Assembly (NCBI RefSeq): GCF_900456975.1
Contig: NZ_UGYM01000002.1
Location: 3,658,001-3,722,000, forward strand
Reading direction: 5' to 3'
DNA length: 64,000 bases
Source of the DNA: Shewanella baltica
Lineage (GTDB): Bacteria; Pseudomonadota; Gammaproteobacteria; Enterobacterales; Shewanellaceae
Under the pieces are notes generated by a model that was not told the DNA's origin, searched no databases, and saw only the letters and a program-made list of their open reading frames with translations. Position numbers and translations under genes: made by a program. Positions within the stretch are counted from its first letter, which is position 1; the number at the start of each line of letters is the position of its first letter. Below are positions 44,558 through 53,716 of this stretch, in pieces.

Positions 44558-45964
44558 CTAGAGCGAAAATTGATAACCCACGCCAAGGGCGAAGAAATTA
44601 GTATCTGGAATGCTCGCGACAGCCACTTGTTGTAAGCCTGCTTCCGCTTTAATCACTATCTGTGGGATAGGGAAATAGTTAATACCGACACTGGTCCAAG
44701 TATTTTCAAAACGCTGAGTCGCTGTGCCAGTTTCGACTTCCATCAAAGGATTGGAATAATCTATGTTGGCAAATACGGTTAACGGAAGAGAGGTGAAATG
44801 ATTCAAATCGATGCCAGCTTCAACAAAGAAAGCCTGTGACTGCGATCCTAACTGTGCGAAGTTACCGGGCCTTAAGCCTGGCGTTGTTTTATTTGCTTGA
44901 GTAATGGCATCGCTGTCGCTCAAGGTACCGTAGAGATACTGACCGCGTAAGATCCAAGGACCTTCAACATAAGCCGCTGCGACGGACACTATGCTAACTG
45001 TGCCATCCACATTGATTTTATTACTCTTGTGACGATTACCACTGGTATTGCCATAGTAGTAAGCGACACCAACGGCGGAACCTTTCTTAAAGTTGCCGTA
45101 ATCTAAACGTCCTGCAAATGCTAAATCGTCGCCATTAACATGCTCGAATCGTTTTTGATGACCCGACGCTGCCCAATCATAGGTTCTAAAATATTCTGAA
45201 TTGAGACCACTGATAATTTGGGCCTGATAGTGGAAATCAGCCATTTCACCATATATACCGATACCGTTTTCATTCCAAACGGCGGGGATCATGGCGGCTT
45301 CGCTTCGATGACGCATCACGGTAAGATATTGATTTGGTTTGTGCAGCATACTGGTCAAGCCAATAGGAACATGGATATTACCAAATTTAATACCAAAGGC
45401 TTTAGACGGACGATAACGCAGCTCAGCCTTTTCGATCATCACCTCTCCGCCAGCTTCGACTTCTGTTTCAAATTCACCGAACTCATCAAAACCATCGTAT
45501 TCTAAAGCGACGCCTGTGCCGCCATGCTCATACTCTATTTCGACTTCCATGCTCCAAGCATCGGTAAATTGATAGCCGAACTCAGTTACAACACGTTCTA
45601 AATCGAAACGATTACGGCGCTCTGGTGTGGTGTCTTGGACGTTATCAAAGTACTCATCACTGGTATAAACGGCGGTACCGTAGGATTCAAATGAAAACTT
45701 GCTAAGTTTATCGGCGGCGGTTTCAACACGATCTACCGCGACACTGGTCTTAGTTTGATAGTCTGTCTGCTGAACTTGCTGCTGTTTCTGTTGCGCAGCT
45801 AATTCTGATAACTGCTGCTTTAATTCTTGTAATTGAGCCTCTTGCCTTGCGATAGCCTGCTCTAAAATCGCAGGGTCCGTCGCTGCCTGTGCAGTGCAAT
45901 TAACCCCACCTATGAACGCAGTGACCAAGATGGCCAGTGAACTCAACTTTAACTCTGCTCTCAT
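44558..45964 (-). CDS. Outer-membrane porin, probably iron-regulated
   Basis: 468 residues from ATG 45964 (GGAG upstream); the open frame extends further but crosses the Fur-box-like operator. Signal peptide to AQA (~27), then a coiled-coil segment rich in Gln (LEQAIARQEAQLQELKQQ, ~33-50), then a beta-barrel with alternating strands ending in GVGYQFSL, a C-terminal aromatic-x-Leu typical of porins. The N-terminal coiled coil resembles trimeric or peptidoglycan-linked porins of the LbtU/OprP type. First gene of a cluster with imelysin and a di-haem protein, so a role in iron-complex uptake is inferred. Confidence 0.82.
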   Translation of the reverse strand: MRAELKLSSLAILVTAFIGGVNCTAQAATDPAILEQAIARQEAQLQELKQQLSELAAQQKQQQVQQTDYQTKTSVAVDRVETAADKLSKFSFESYGTAVYTSDEYFDNVQDTTPERRNRFDLERVVTEFGYQFTDAWSMEVEIEYEHGGTGVALEYDGFDEFGEFETEVEAGGEVMIEKAELRYRPSKAFGIKFGNIHVPIGLTSMLHKPNQYLTVMRHRSEAAMIPAVWNENGIGIYGEMADFHYQAQIISGLNSEYFRTYDWAASGHQKRFEHVNGDDLAFAGRLDYGNFKKGSAVGVAYYYGNTSGNRHKSNKINVDGTVSIVSVAAAYVEGPWILRGQYLYGTLSDSDAITQANKTTPGLRPGNFAQLGSQSQAFFVEAGIDLNHFTSLPLTVFANIDYSNPLMEVETGTATQRFENTWTSVGINYFPIPQIVIKAEAGLQQVAVASIPDTNFFALGVGYQFSL

Positions 45965-46018
45965 TTCTTTCTCCGCGCTGTGTAACAGCTTCCCCGTAAA
46001 TGCGCGAACAAAATAGAT

Positions 46019-46042
46019 CAATTGAGAATGATTTGCATTAGA
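46019..46042 (-). promoter_or_regulatory. Candidate Fur box upstream of the porin cluster
   Basis: Minus strand TAATGCAAATCATTCTCAAT closely resembles the Fur consensus (GATAATGATAATCATTATC): AATG, AATCATT and the terminal TCA align. It lies about 55-75 bp upstream of the porin start. Read from the sequence; binding is inferred. Confidence 0.6.
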
Positions 46043-46230
46043 ATTTACAATTAAATTTACAAACAAATTACATTAGTATCTGATTGTATACCGGATCTGA
46101 TGCCCGTATTTTTATTCAAAGAAATCGCTATATTGATTCATAAACCACACACTCTTTAAGCGTTAAGTGATCTAGCCTATTAGCCAAAAAAGCATTAGCA
46201 TTTGCACACTTATCGCCTGAGTCCATATCC

Positions 46231-47439
46231 ATGAAATCCATTCAAACCAAAGATCCTAAAGCACTCTTGCTGTGGATGACCTTTGTGATGTCGCTTGTGT
46301 TTGCCGTTTGGCAGGCACTGCTCAATAACTTCGTGATTGAAAAAGCCCAGTTCACCGGTGCTGAAATCGGCATGTTACAAAGCCTGCGCGAGATCCCAGG
46401 TTTCTTGGCTTTCACCGCCATTTTTGTGCTTTTACTCATTCGAGAACAAGCCTTCGCCCTGCTCTCGCTGGCCTTGCTTTGTATCGGCGTGGCGGTGACA
46501 GGTTTCTTTCCTCAAGTCATCGGCTTGTATCTGACGACGGTATTGATGTCCGTCGGGTTTCACTATTTTGAAACCATCAACCAATCACTGACGCTGCAGT
46601 GGGTCGATAAAAAAGATGCGGCGGGTTTTATGGGTAAAGCACTGGCGTGGCGCTCGGCCGCAGCCTTAGTGGGTTATGCCAGTATTTGGTTAGTGATGAC
46701 CTGGTTGAAGTTAGACTATCAACACATGTATCTGATTATTGGCGCGTTAGGTCTGGTCATGGTGCTAACCATGACTTGGTATTACCCCAAATTTGAGACT
46801 ACGGAAGTCCAACATAAGAAAATCATTCTGCGTAAGCGCTATTGGCTCTATTACCTGCTGACCTTTTTCTCGGGTGCGAGACGGCAAATTTTTATGGTGT
46901 TTGCGGGCTTTATGATGGTCGAAAAGTTTGGTTATAGCGTGAGTGAAATTACTGCGCTGTTCTTAATAAACTATGTCGTTAATCTGTTGTTTGCGCCTGC
47001 AATTGGGCGGTTTATTGGCCGAATTGGTGAGCGTAATGCGCTGACAGTGGAATACGTTGGACTCATCATAGTCTTCATCAGTTACGCCTTAGTCGAGCAA
47101 GCACACATGGCGGCAGCGCTGTATGTGATCGACCATTTACTGTTTGCGATGGCTATCGCGATGAAAACCTATTTTCAAAAAATTGCCGACAGCAAAGATA
47201 TTGCCGCCACTATGTCGGTCAGTTTCACCATTAATCACATTGCCGCAGTGATTATTCCTGTGCTTTTGGGCTTATTATGGTTAACCGATCCCGCCTTGGT
47301 ATTTTACATAGGCGCAGGCTTTGCCGTATGTTCGTTAATTCTGGCGCTCAATGTACCGCGCCATCCTGAACCGGGTAATGAAACCTTATGGTCTTGGACG
47401 AGCAAAAAAGCGAAATCCATCGCTAAAGCGATCGAATAA
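46231..47439 (+). CDS. MFS transporter
   Basis: 402 residues with 11-12 hydrophobic spans and charged loops between them (VQHKKIILRKRYW in the central loop), the major-facilitator layout. LQSLREIPGFLAF in the first loop and GRIGERNALTVEY in the second half match a family of uncharacterised proteobacterial MFS proteins. Substrate unknown. Divergent from the porin cluster. Its stop lies inside a 13-bp tandem duplication. Confidence 0.88.
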   Translation: MKSIQTKDPKALLLWMTFVMSLVFAVWQALLNNFVIEKAQFTGAEIGMLQSLREIPGFLAFTAIFVLLLIREQAFALLSLALLCIGVAVTGFFPQVIGLYLTTVLMSVGFHYFETINQSLTLQWVDKKDAAGFMGKALAWRSAAALVGYASIWLVMTWLKLDYQHMYLIIGALGLVMVLTMTWYYPKFETTEVQHKKIILRKRYWLYYLLTFFSGARRQIFMVFAGFMMVEKFGYSVSEITALFLINYVVNLLFAPAIGRFIGRIGERNALTVEYVGLIIVFISYALVEQAHMAAALYVIDHLLFAMAIAMKTYFQKIADSKDIAATMSVSFTINHIAAVIIPVLLGLLWLTDPALVFYIGAGFAVCSLILALNVPRHPEPGNETLWSWTSKKAKSIAKAIE

Positions 47440-47456
47440 AGCGATCGAATAAAGCG
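47425..47456. repeat. 13-bp tandem duplication across the MFS stop codon
   Basis: AAAGCGATCGAAT occurs twice head to tail (47425-47437, 47438-47450), with AAAGCG starting a third copy. The first copy ends in the last codon of the MFS gene. Confidence 0.85.
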
Positions 47457-47663
47457 GCATAATAACGGTCTCAGGAATAAGCTAAGCTCAATGTTGAGTC
47501 TAGAACGAACGCTAAAGCGATCGCCATCTAAGCTAGGCACTCAAGCGAGCTATTCAAACAAGATATTCAAGTTAAATGCTAAAGCTAGGCAAACAAGTTA
47601 GACAGATAAAGGTGAGCGCTTTGCTCTCACCTCCCCACCAATGCAGGCTCAAGGATTAACGCG

Positions 47664-48503
47664 ATGAAGGATTCAGATATTTTAATGTTGGCAGAAGAAG
47701 GCGAGTCAACATCCGAGGCATCTGCTCGCAAAAAAGCCCTGCTACTCGGCCGTCAATTAGGCTTAGCCAGTGAGCAAGAATATCGCCCTGCGAATGCTTC
47801 CATCGCCGAACGCGCCCAACATAGAGCCCGCAAGTTATCGAGCCAGTATCAAGCCAATGTAGAAACCATTTTTGCCTTAGCCCTCAGTTATACGCCATCG
47901 GATGTGACTGGAGTCGATCTCGATCCCGATTGGAGTCATCAATTCTTTTTGATGGCGGAGCAAATCCATAACCGTAGGATGCAAGACTTGTGGGCACGGA
48001 TATTATCGAGCGAGATAGTTAATCCCGGCAACTTCAGTCTGCGCACCTTAGCGCTACTTAAGCAGCTGACCCACAGGGAAGCGCAAATCCTTGAAAAAGC
48101 CCTCGGAATGGCGGCTAAGGTCAATAGCGAACAGCGCCTAAAACTCATCAGCGGCTATCGCTTATCCGGTGGTATTGGCCAGTATTTTCGTAAAACGACC
48201 TCAGTCAATTTAGGCTTATCCCAGTTTGGCCTACCCTACTCCAGCATTCTGACCTTAGTCGATGCGGGGATACTGCACAGCAGCGAGTTCGAAACCGGCT
48301 TGCTTAACAACAAAACGCCGATTCAATTTGCCCTGCAAGGCATACAAATGAAGCTCACGCCTAAGAGTGGCAATCTGCTTTTTAGCTATTATCGCTTCAC
48401 GCCGATTGGTGATGAACTCGCCCAACTCGTGCAACCTAAGCCGGATCAAGAATACCTCAAGGCCCTGCAACTCTTGTTCGCTAAGGATTTTAAGATCGAG
48501 TAG
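47664..48503 (+). CDS. Conserved protein of the TIGR03899 type
   Basis: 279 residues, soluble and without a signal. It matches a conserved Vibrio/Shewanella family (HRARKLSSQYQANVETIFALA, DPDWSHQFFLMAEQIHNRRMQDLWARIL). The helix-rich N-terminal half with the HNRRMQDLWARIL segment resembles DUF2806-like proteins. No function established. Alone on its strand before the signalling operon. Confidence 0.8.
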   Translation: MKDSDILMLAEEGESTSEASARKKALLLGRQLGLASEQEYRPANASIAERAQHRARKLSSQYQANVETIFALALSYTPSDVTGVDLDPDWSHQFFLMAEQIHNRRMQDLWARILSSEIVNPGNFSLRTLALLKQLTHREAQILEKALGMAAKVNSEQRLKLISGYRLSGGIGQYFRKTTSVNLGLSQFGLPYSSILTLVDAGILHSSEFETGLLNNKTPIQFALQGIQMKLTPKSGNLLFSYYRFTPIGDELAQLVQPKPDQEYLKALQLLFAKDFKIE

Positions 48504-48645
48504 CGACATAATCGCTTATATTATTGACTAATAAAAATATTTGCTTGAATAAACCCCATCTGTCGCAAATACTCTATGTATAAAAAATGCTCGTTTTATT
48601 TGCTGAGTGAATAAGGATGCGAATGGCATCTCAAGGATGGAGAGA

Positions 48646-50880
48646 ATGATTAGCCAAGAACAAGATGTCTTTTTTTTAGACGAACAGTCTTCACCACAAC
48701 ACCTCGAAAATCAAAAAACAGTCAAAATACTCGCGGTGGACGATGACTCAAACTTCCAACGTTCAACCGCCTTTGCGTTATCTACCCTCACCGTTCTCGG
48801 CTGCAAAATTGAGCTCACCCAAGCATTTAGTTATGCAGAAGCTTGCCAAGTATTAGCGAAGGAAAATGATTTTGCGATCGCCTTAGTCGATGTGGTGATG
48901 GAAACCGAAGATGCAGGGCTACGTTTGGTGCGTGGTATTAGGGAAGTGCTCGGCAACGAAAAAATCCGCATTATTCTGCTTACAGGTCAGCCCGGCATGG
49001 CCCCTATTTTCGACGTGATGCGTGATTACGACATCAACGACTATTGGACTAAATCTGAGTTATCGGCCGATAGGCTGCAAACTATCCTCACTACGAGTCT
49101 GCGTTCATATCAACAAATTAGCAGTATTGCCAATGCTAAGCGTGGCTTGCAACTGATTGCCGAGTCCAGCGGCGCACTCTACACCTCACGCAATATCAAA
49201 GAGCTTTCCGGCAAGATGTTGCGCCAGTTATCGACCTTATTGAACCTGCCCCATGGCGGCATTGTGTGCGTGAAATCGACAAATGAATTAACCGAACAGG
49301 GTATTTCCCACCAAATCATTGCCGCATCGTGTGAGTTTGAACCGTATTTTGGCCATTCGTTACAACAGCTTGAGCAGCAACACATACGAGCACAACTTGA
49401 ACTTTGCCTGAGCCGCAGGCAGTCTCGTATTGAAAATGACTTTACTTGCCTCTTCTTCCCCGACGAACTCGCTGGCGCCGACTATGCTGTCTATTTAGCG
49501 ACGGGTAGACCACTGGATATCACGGAAACTGAACTGATCCGTGTGTTTAGCATGAACATTTGTGGTGGCCTGCATAGCGTGTCGCTCATGAGCCAACTAG
49601 ACAAGATTGCTTTTGAAGATCCGCTCGTCAAAATCCCTAATCTCAACGTATTACTCCGCACCTTAGAAGGCGTGCTGGCGGAAGACATTCGCGAAAAATT
49701 CAACTTATTGCTCATAGATATCGATAAGTTTTCCGATTTTAATCGCGTATTTGGCTCGTCCCAAGGCAACGAGATGCTCAAACATGTCGCCTGTTGTTTA
49801 CGTGAACACTTTGATGCTTGTGTATTAGTCGCCCGCCTCAAGGATGATAAATTTGCCGTGCTCGGCCCTAAAACCTTAGTCACCGCCGACATTATTAGCC
49901 GACTCTTTATTCAACCCTATCAACAGGGGAAATCGAAGATCACGGTCAATATCAGCACAGTCACACTGCCGCTAGAATTAGCCGATGGCACTGCGGTTGA
50001 TGCCATCACTCAGGTGAATACCGCCCTCAAAACCGTAAAAAAACTGGGTATTCGGCAGCACGTGACTTACCAACAAGCCAATGACGATAATGTGGCCTAT
50101 CACTTCGAACTCTTACAATCGCTGCAACACAGTATTACCTGTAATGACATCCATATTGCACTGCAGCCGCAAGTCTGTATTAAAACAGGTGAAGTCGTCG
50201 GGGTTGAAGCGCTGGCTCGCTGGACCTTACCTAATGGTCAAAATGTGCCGCCGTTGGATTTTATCCCCATTGCCGAAGCGACAGGTTTGATCACCCAACT
50301 CGGTGAGCAACTATTCGTGCAATCTTGCCAAGCACTCTGCGCACTCAATGAAGCGGGTTATACCAATTTGTGTATGGGAGTGAATTTATCGGCCATGCAA
50401 TTTGAGCAGGAAAACATCGTTGATATTTTAAAGCAGCACATTGCCGACGCTAAAGTCCCGCCCAAGCAGATAGAAATCGAAGTCACCGAATCGATTGCGA
50501 TGCAAAATTTTGAGATCATCCGCAAGCAATTAAATGAGTTACGCTCAAAAGGCATTAGAATCGCAATTGACGATTTTGGTACCGGATTTTCCTCGTTAGC
50601 TTATCTCAGTAAACTGACCTTCGACCGCATTAAGATTGATAAATCCTTCATCGACAATGTCACCTCAGATGATGGCGCCGCTGCGATAGTCGATAGCATT
50701 ATCTTGTTAGGACAACGCTTCCACATGAATGTGATTGCCGAAGGCGTTGAGACTAAAGAGCAAGCAAAATGGCTAAGCGACCGCGGCTGCCACGATGCCC
50801 AAGGCTACTTTTATGCTAAGCCCATGCCACTACCGGAGTTATTAACTTGGCTTAAAAACTACCAAAAAACACCACTATGA
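48646..50880 (+). CDS. Response regulator with DUF3369-like, degenerate GGDEF and active-looking EAL domain
   Basis: 744 residues from ATG 48646 (AAGGA eight bases upstream; an earlier GTG at 48607 is in frame). N-terminal receiver with acidic pocket VDDD and phospho-acceptor Asp82 (ALVDVVM), then a DUF3369-type GAF-like domain, then a GGDEF domain whose signature reads LKDDKF, so cyclase activity is unlikely. The EAL domain (~500-740) keeps VEALARW, EVTES, DDFGTGFSS and IAEGVE, so it should hydrolyse cyclic di-GMP when phosphorylation permits. Cotranscribed with its probable kinase (4-bp ATGA overlap). Confidence 0.93.
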   Translation: MISQEQDVFFLDEQSSPQHLENQKTVKILAVDDDSNFQRSTAFALSTLTVLGCKIELTQAFSYAEACQVLAKENDFAIALVDVVMETEDAGLRLVRGIREVLGNEKIRIILLTGQPGMAPIFDVMRDYDINDYWTKSELSADRLQTILTTSLRSYQQISSIANAKRGLQLIAESSGALYTSRNIKELSGKMLRQLSTLLNLPHGGIVCVKSTNELTEQGISHQIIAASCEFEPYFGHSLQQLEQQHIRAQLELCLSRRQSRIENDFTCLFFPDELAGADYAVYLATGRPLDITETELIRVFSMNICGGLHSVSLMSQLDKIAFEDPLVKIPNLNVLLRTLEGVLAEDIREKFNLLLIDIDKFSDFNRVFGSSQGNEMLKHVACCLREHFDACVLVARLKDDKFAVLGPKTLVTADIISRLFIQPYQQGKSKITVNISTVTLPLELADGTAVDAITQVNTALKTVKKLGIRQHVTYQQANDDNVAYHFELLQSLQHSITCNDIHIALQPQVCIKTGEVVGVEALARWTLPNGQNVPPLDFIPIAEATGLITQLGEQLFVQSCQALCALNEAGYTNLCMGVNLSAMQFEQENIVDILKQHIADAKVPPKQIEIEVTESIAMQNFEIIRKQLNELRSKGIRIAIDDFGTGFSSLAYLSKLTFDRIKIDKSFIDNVTSDDGAAAIVDSIILLGQRFHMNVIAEGVETKEQAKWLSDRGCHDAQGYFYAKPMPLPELLTWLKNYQKTPL

Positions 50881-52775
50881 CAGCGCCATCGCAATTGACT
50901 CAGCCTACCTTCTGGGGCTACTGGCTCAGATTCATGCTGCCGTGGTTATTGTTGGTGCCGATACTCACCACTTTGCTTTATCAAAAGCGCCATGAAGATG
51001 CCATGGTGCCCTTATACCAAGAGGCGAACACCCTTTTAGGTGATGCAGCTAAAACCATTGCCTACCATATTGGTAATATTAAGCGCGACGCCCTATTTCT
51101 TGCTAAATATCAAACACTCCTCGATGCGGCGGCGGGAAATGAGCAAGATCTCACTCAGGTCGAACATTTCTTCGAAAGCTTTAGTGCCGCATCACAAAAC
51201 TACGATCAAGTACGTTGGCTCGATAATAACGCCTTAGAAAAAGTCAGAGTCAATCTTGTCCAGAATCTCCCACACATAGTTGCTAAACCATTATTGCAAT
51301 TGAAGGCTAAGCGATATTACGCCATCCAGAGTTTAAGCTTAGCCCCTAATAGCTTTTACTTTTCGCCCTTAGATTTGAATGTCGAAAAGGGAGAAATAGA
51401 AAACCCAATCAAGCCCGTATTAAGAGTCACCACTCCCGTGTTTTTACCTTCAGGCGAGCGCCAAGGCTTTATTGCCCTCAATTTTCTCGCCCAATCCATG
51501 TTAGACGCCATTGCCAAAATTACAGCTAACAGCAATGTTGAGCTTTCACTGCTGAATAAAGAGGGTTACTGGCTACTCTCATCCAATCCCGAACTCACCT
51601 GGGCATTTATGTTTAATCGCCCCGAATTAACCTTAGCTAAGCTCAATCCCGATGCTTGGCAACAGATTATCCAAGATAGCGAAGGCGCCTTTATCACCCC
51701 CGAAGGGCTCTGGGATTATGAAAATGTACAAGATGCGACCAACACTTCTGACCAAGATTGGAAACTCGTGATACGGGTTCCCAATGATCAACTCTCAAAG
51801 ATTAATCAACGCAGCCTGCTGGAAGCGCTCAGTCTAGGGATTTTATTACTGTTACTCGGCGGTGGGATCTGTTGGCGCGCTGCAAAGTCCATGCGAGAAC
51901 GGGACAAATTGAATCAAGAGTTAACCGAGCAACAGCAAAAACTCACCCAATCCAATGCCGCGTTAGCCGAATCGTTACAGCACTTACACGACACTCAGCA
52001 ACAACTAATCGAGACGGGAAAACTCTCATCCTTAGGCATGATGGTGGCTGGCGTCGCCCATGAACTCAATACCCCAGTCGGCGCAGCACAGGTCACGTTA
52101 TCGAGCATGAAAAATGAATGCACTAAGTTGCAAACCGCCTTCGAAACGGGTCTTAAGCGATCTGATGTTGATACTTACTTTATTCACTTCCATGAAGGCG
52201 CGGAGATAGTGCAAGCCAACTTAAGCAGAGCCGCAACCTTAGTCAGTAGTTTCAAACGCTTAGCCGTCGATAGAACAAGGGAAGAGCGCCGTAGTTTTAA
52301 GCTCACGAGCCTCGTTCAGGACATGCTACATACCTCATGGCTGCGGATGAAGAAGCAATCCCATGAGCTCGAAATCGACGTTGATGCCAATATCGAACTG
52401 AACAGCTACCCAGGCGCACTCGGACAATCCCTTGAAAACATCGTCACCAATGCGATAACTCACGCTTTTGAAGGGCGAGTTAATGGTCAAATCAAAATCT
52501 CGGCAAAGATGATAGAAGAGCAAATAGTCGAAATCACAGTCTCAGACAATGGCATAGGAATGAGCGAGGAAACAATGAAACAAATCTTCGATCCCTTCTT
52601 TACCACTCGTAGGGGAAATGGCGGAACTGGGCTGGGTTTACACTTAACCTATCAACTTGTCAGCCAACTTCTTGGCGGGAAAATTACGGTCAGCAGTACG
52701 TTAGGTAAAGGCAGCGTTTTTAGTCTAACAATCCCAGTAACAGCCCCAGAAGCCGCCGAGCTGAATCTGAATTAA
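50877..52775 (+). CDS. Sensor histidine kinase, partner of the EAL response regulator
   Basis: 632 residues. Membrane helices near 15-35 and 310-330 enclose a ~270-residue periplasmic sensor of the double-Cache type (FFSPLDLNVEKG, RVTTPVF). No clear HAMP; a coiled-coil linker leads to H395 in GVAHELNTPVG and a HATPase with N box ENIVTNAITHA, DNGIGM and GGTGLGLHL. It probably phosphorylates the regulator encoded upstream, linking an external signal to c-di-GMP breakdown. Ligand unknown. Start overlaps the preceding stop. Confidence 0.92.
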   Translation: MTAPSQLTQPTFWGYWLRFMLPWLLLVPILTTLLYQKRHEDAMVPLYQEANTLLGDAAKTIAYHIGNIKRDALFLAKYQTLLDAAAGNEQDLTQVEHFFESFSAASQNYDQVRWLDNNALEKVRVNLVQNLPHIVAKPLLQLKAKRYYAIQSLSLAPNSFYFSPLDLNVEKGEIENPIKPVLRVTTPVFLPSGERQGFIALNFLAQSMLDAIAKITANSNVELSLLNKEGYWLLSSNPELTWAFMFNRPELTLAKLNPDAWQQIIQDSEGAFITPEGLWDYENVQDATNTSDQDWKLVIRVPNDQLSKINQRSLLEALSLGILLLLLGGGICWRAAKSMRERDKLNQELTEQQQKLTQSNAALAESLQHLHDTQQQLIETGKLSSLGMMVAGVAHELNTPVGAAQVTLSSMKNECTKLQTAFETGLKRSDVDTYFIHFHEGAEIVQANLSRAATLVSSFKRLAVDRTREERRSFKLTSLVQDMLHTSWLRMKKQSHELEIDVDANIELNSYPGALGQSLENIVTNAITHAFEGRVNGQIKISAKMIEEQIVEITVSDNGIGMSEETMKQIFDPFFTTRRGNGGTGLGLHLTYQLVSQLLGGKITVSSTLGKGSVFSLTIPVTAPEAAELNLN

Positions 52776-52817
52776 CCGGTTATACGCAACGGCGATAGAT
52801 GGCCAATATGCTGGCCG

Positions 52818-52915
52818 AATATGATGCTAAAACTTGATGTCTAAACATGATGCTTGAACTATGGTGTTTGAACACGGCGCTTAAACCATGTTGCTTGAAT
52901 ATCAGCATTGAACAT
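52818..52915. repeat. Degenerate tandem array, ~14-15-bp unit
   Basis: Six to seven diverged units of the form (A/G)TG(A)TGCTTGAAC follow one another after the kinase gene. No coding potential. Confidence 0.65.
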
Positions 52916-52936
52916 AGCGGACGCATTGCGCCCAAA

Positions 52937-52967
52937 ACAAAACAGGAGTCCAAGGCTCCTGTTTTTT
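52937..52967. terminator. Bidirectional terminator between kinase gene and cysC
   Basis: AACAGGAG/CTCCTGTT stem with 7-nt loop, A-rich on the left and six T residues on the right. Confidence 0.8.
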
Positions 52968-53034
52968 ATGACCATTCAATCACTTGCTAAGGCATAACTT
53001 GGCTTGATATGGCTAGGTATAACTAGTCATAACA

Positions 53035-53652
53035 CTAGGCGAGCGCTTTAGCCTTATCGGCATTGATAACATTGATTGCCGTTAGATAATCGATTAAGGC
53101 GCGGACTTGAGTCGCTAAATCGCCTTTGCTGGTATCTATGGTCAATTCTGCCGCTAATGGCGCTTCATAGGGTGATGAAATACCAGTGAAATTACTGATT
53201 TCACCACTGCGTGCTTTCACATATAACCCCTTAGGATCACGCTGCTCGCACACACTTAATGGCGTCGACACATGCACTTCAATGAACTGACTGGCAGGGA
53301 AACGGGCACGAATGCTATCGCGCTCCTCACGGGTCGGGGAGATAAAGGCCGATAACACCACAAGCCCCGCATCCACCATCAATTTAGCCACTTCGCCGAC
53401 ACGGCGCAGGTTTTCGTCACGGTCTTCAACCGTAAACCCTAAGTCTTTACACAGTCCATGGCGTACATTGTCGCCATCGAGCAAATAAGTGTGGAATCCC
53501 GCCTCAAATAACGCCCGCTCTAATGCACCAGCCAGTGTCGACTTGCCCGCGCCAGACAGTCCGGTAAACCAGAGTAATACTGGATTTTGGCCTTTCTGTT
53601 CGGCTCTGGCGGCTTGATCTACAGGATGTTGATGCCACACGATATTTGTCAT
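53035..53652 (-). CDS. cysC: Adenylylsulfate (APS) kinase
   Basis: 205 residues. P-loop GLSGAGKST (31-39), [15 protein letters not shown] and [13 protein letters not shown] are diagnostic. It phosphorylates APS to PAPS in assimilatory sulfate reduction. Strong GAGGAG ribosome site. Last gene of the minus-strand operon with cobA, cysD, cysN and a sulfate permease. Confidence 0.96.
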   Translation of the reverse strand: MTNIVWHQHPVDQAARAEQKGQNPVLLWFTGLSGAGKSTLAGALERALFEAGFHTYLLDGDNVRHGLCKDLGFTVEDRDENLRRVGEVAKLMVDAGLVVLSAFISPTREERDSIRARFPASQFIEVHVSTPLSVCEQRDPKGLYVKARSGEISNFTGISSPYEAPLAAELTIDTSKGDLATQVRALIDYLTAINVINADKAKALA

Positions 53653-53716
53653 AAAAACTCCTCAATCCCCATGTTGTTAAACGGCTAACATAAGGGCAAT
53701 AAACTCAAGCTAATCA

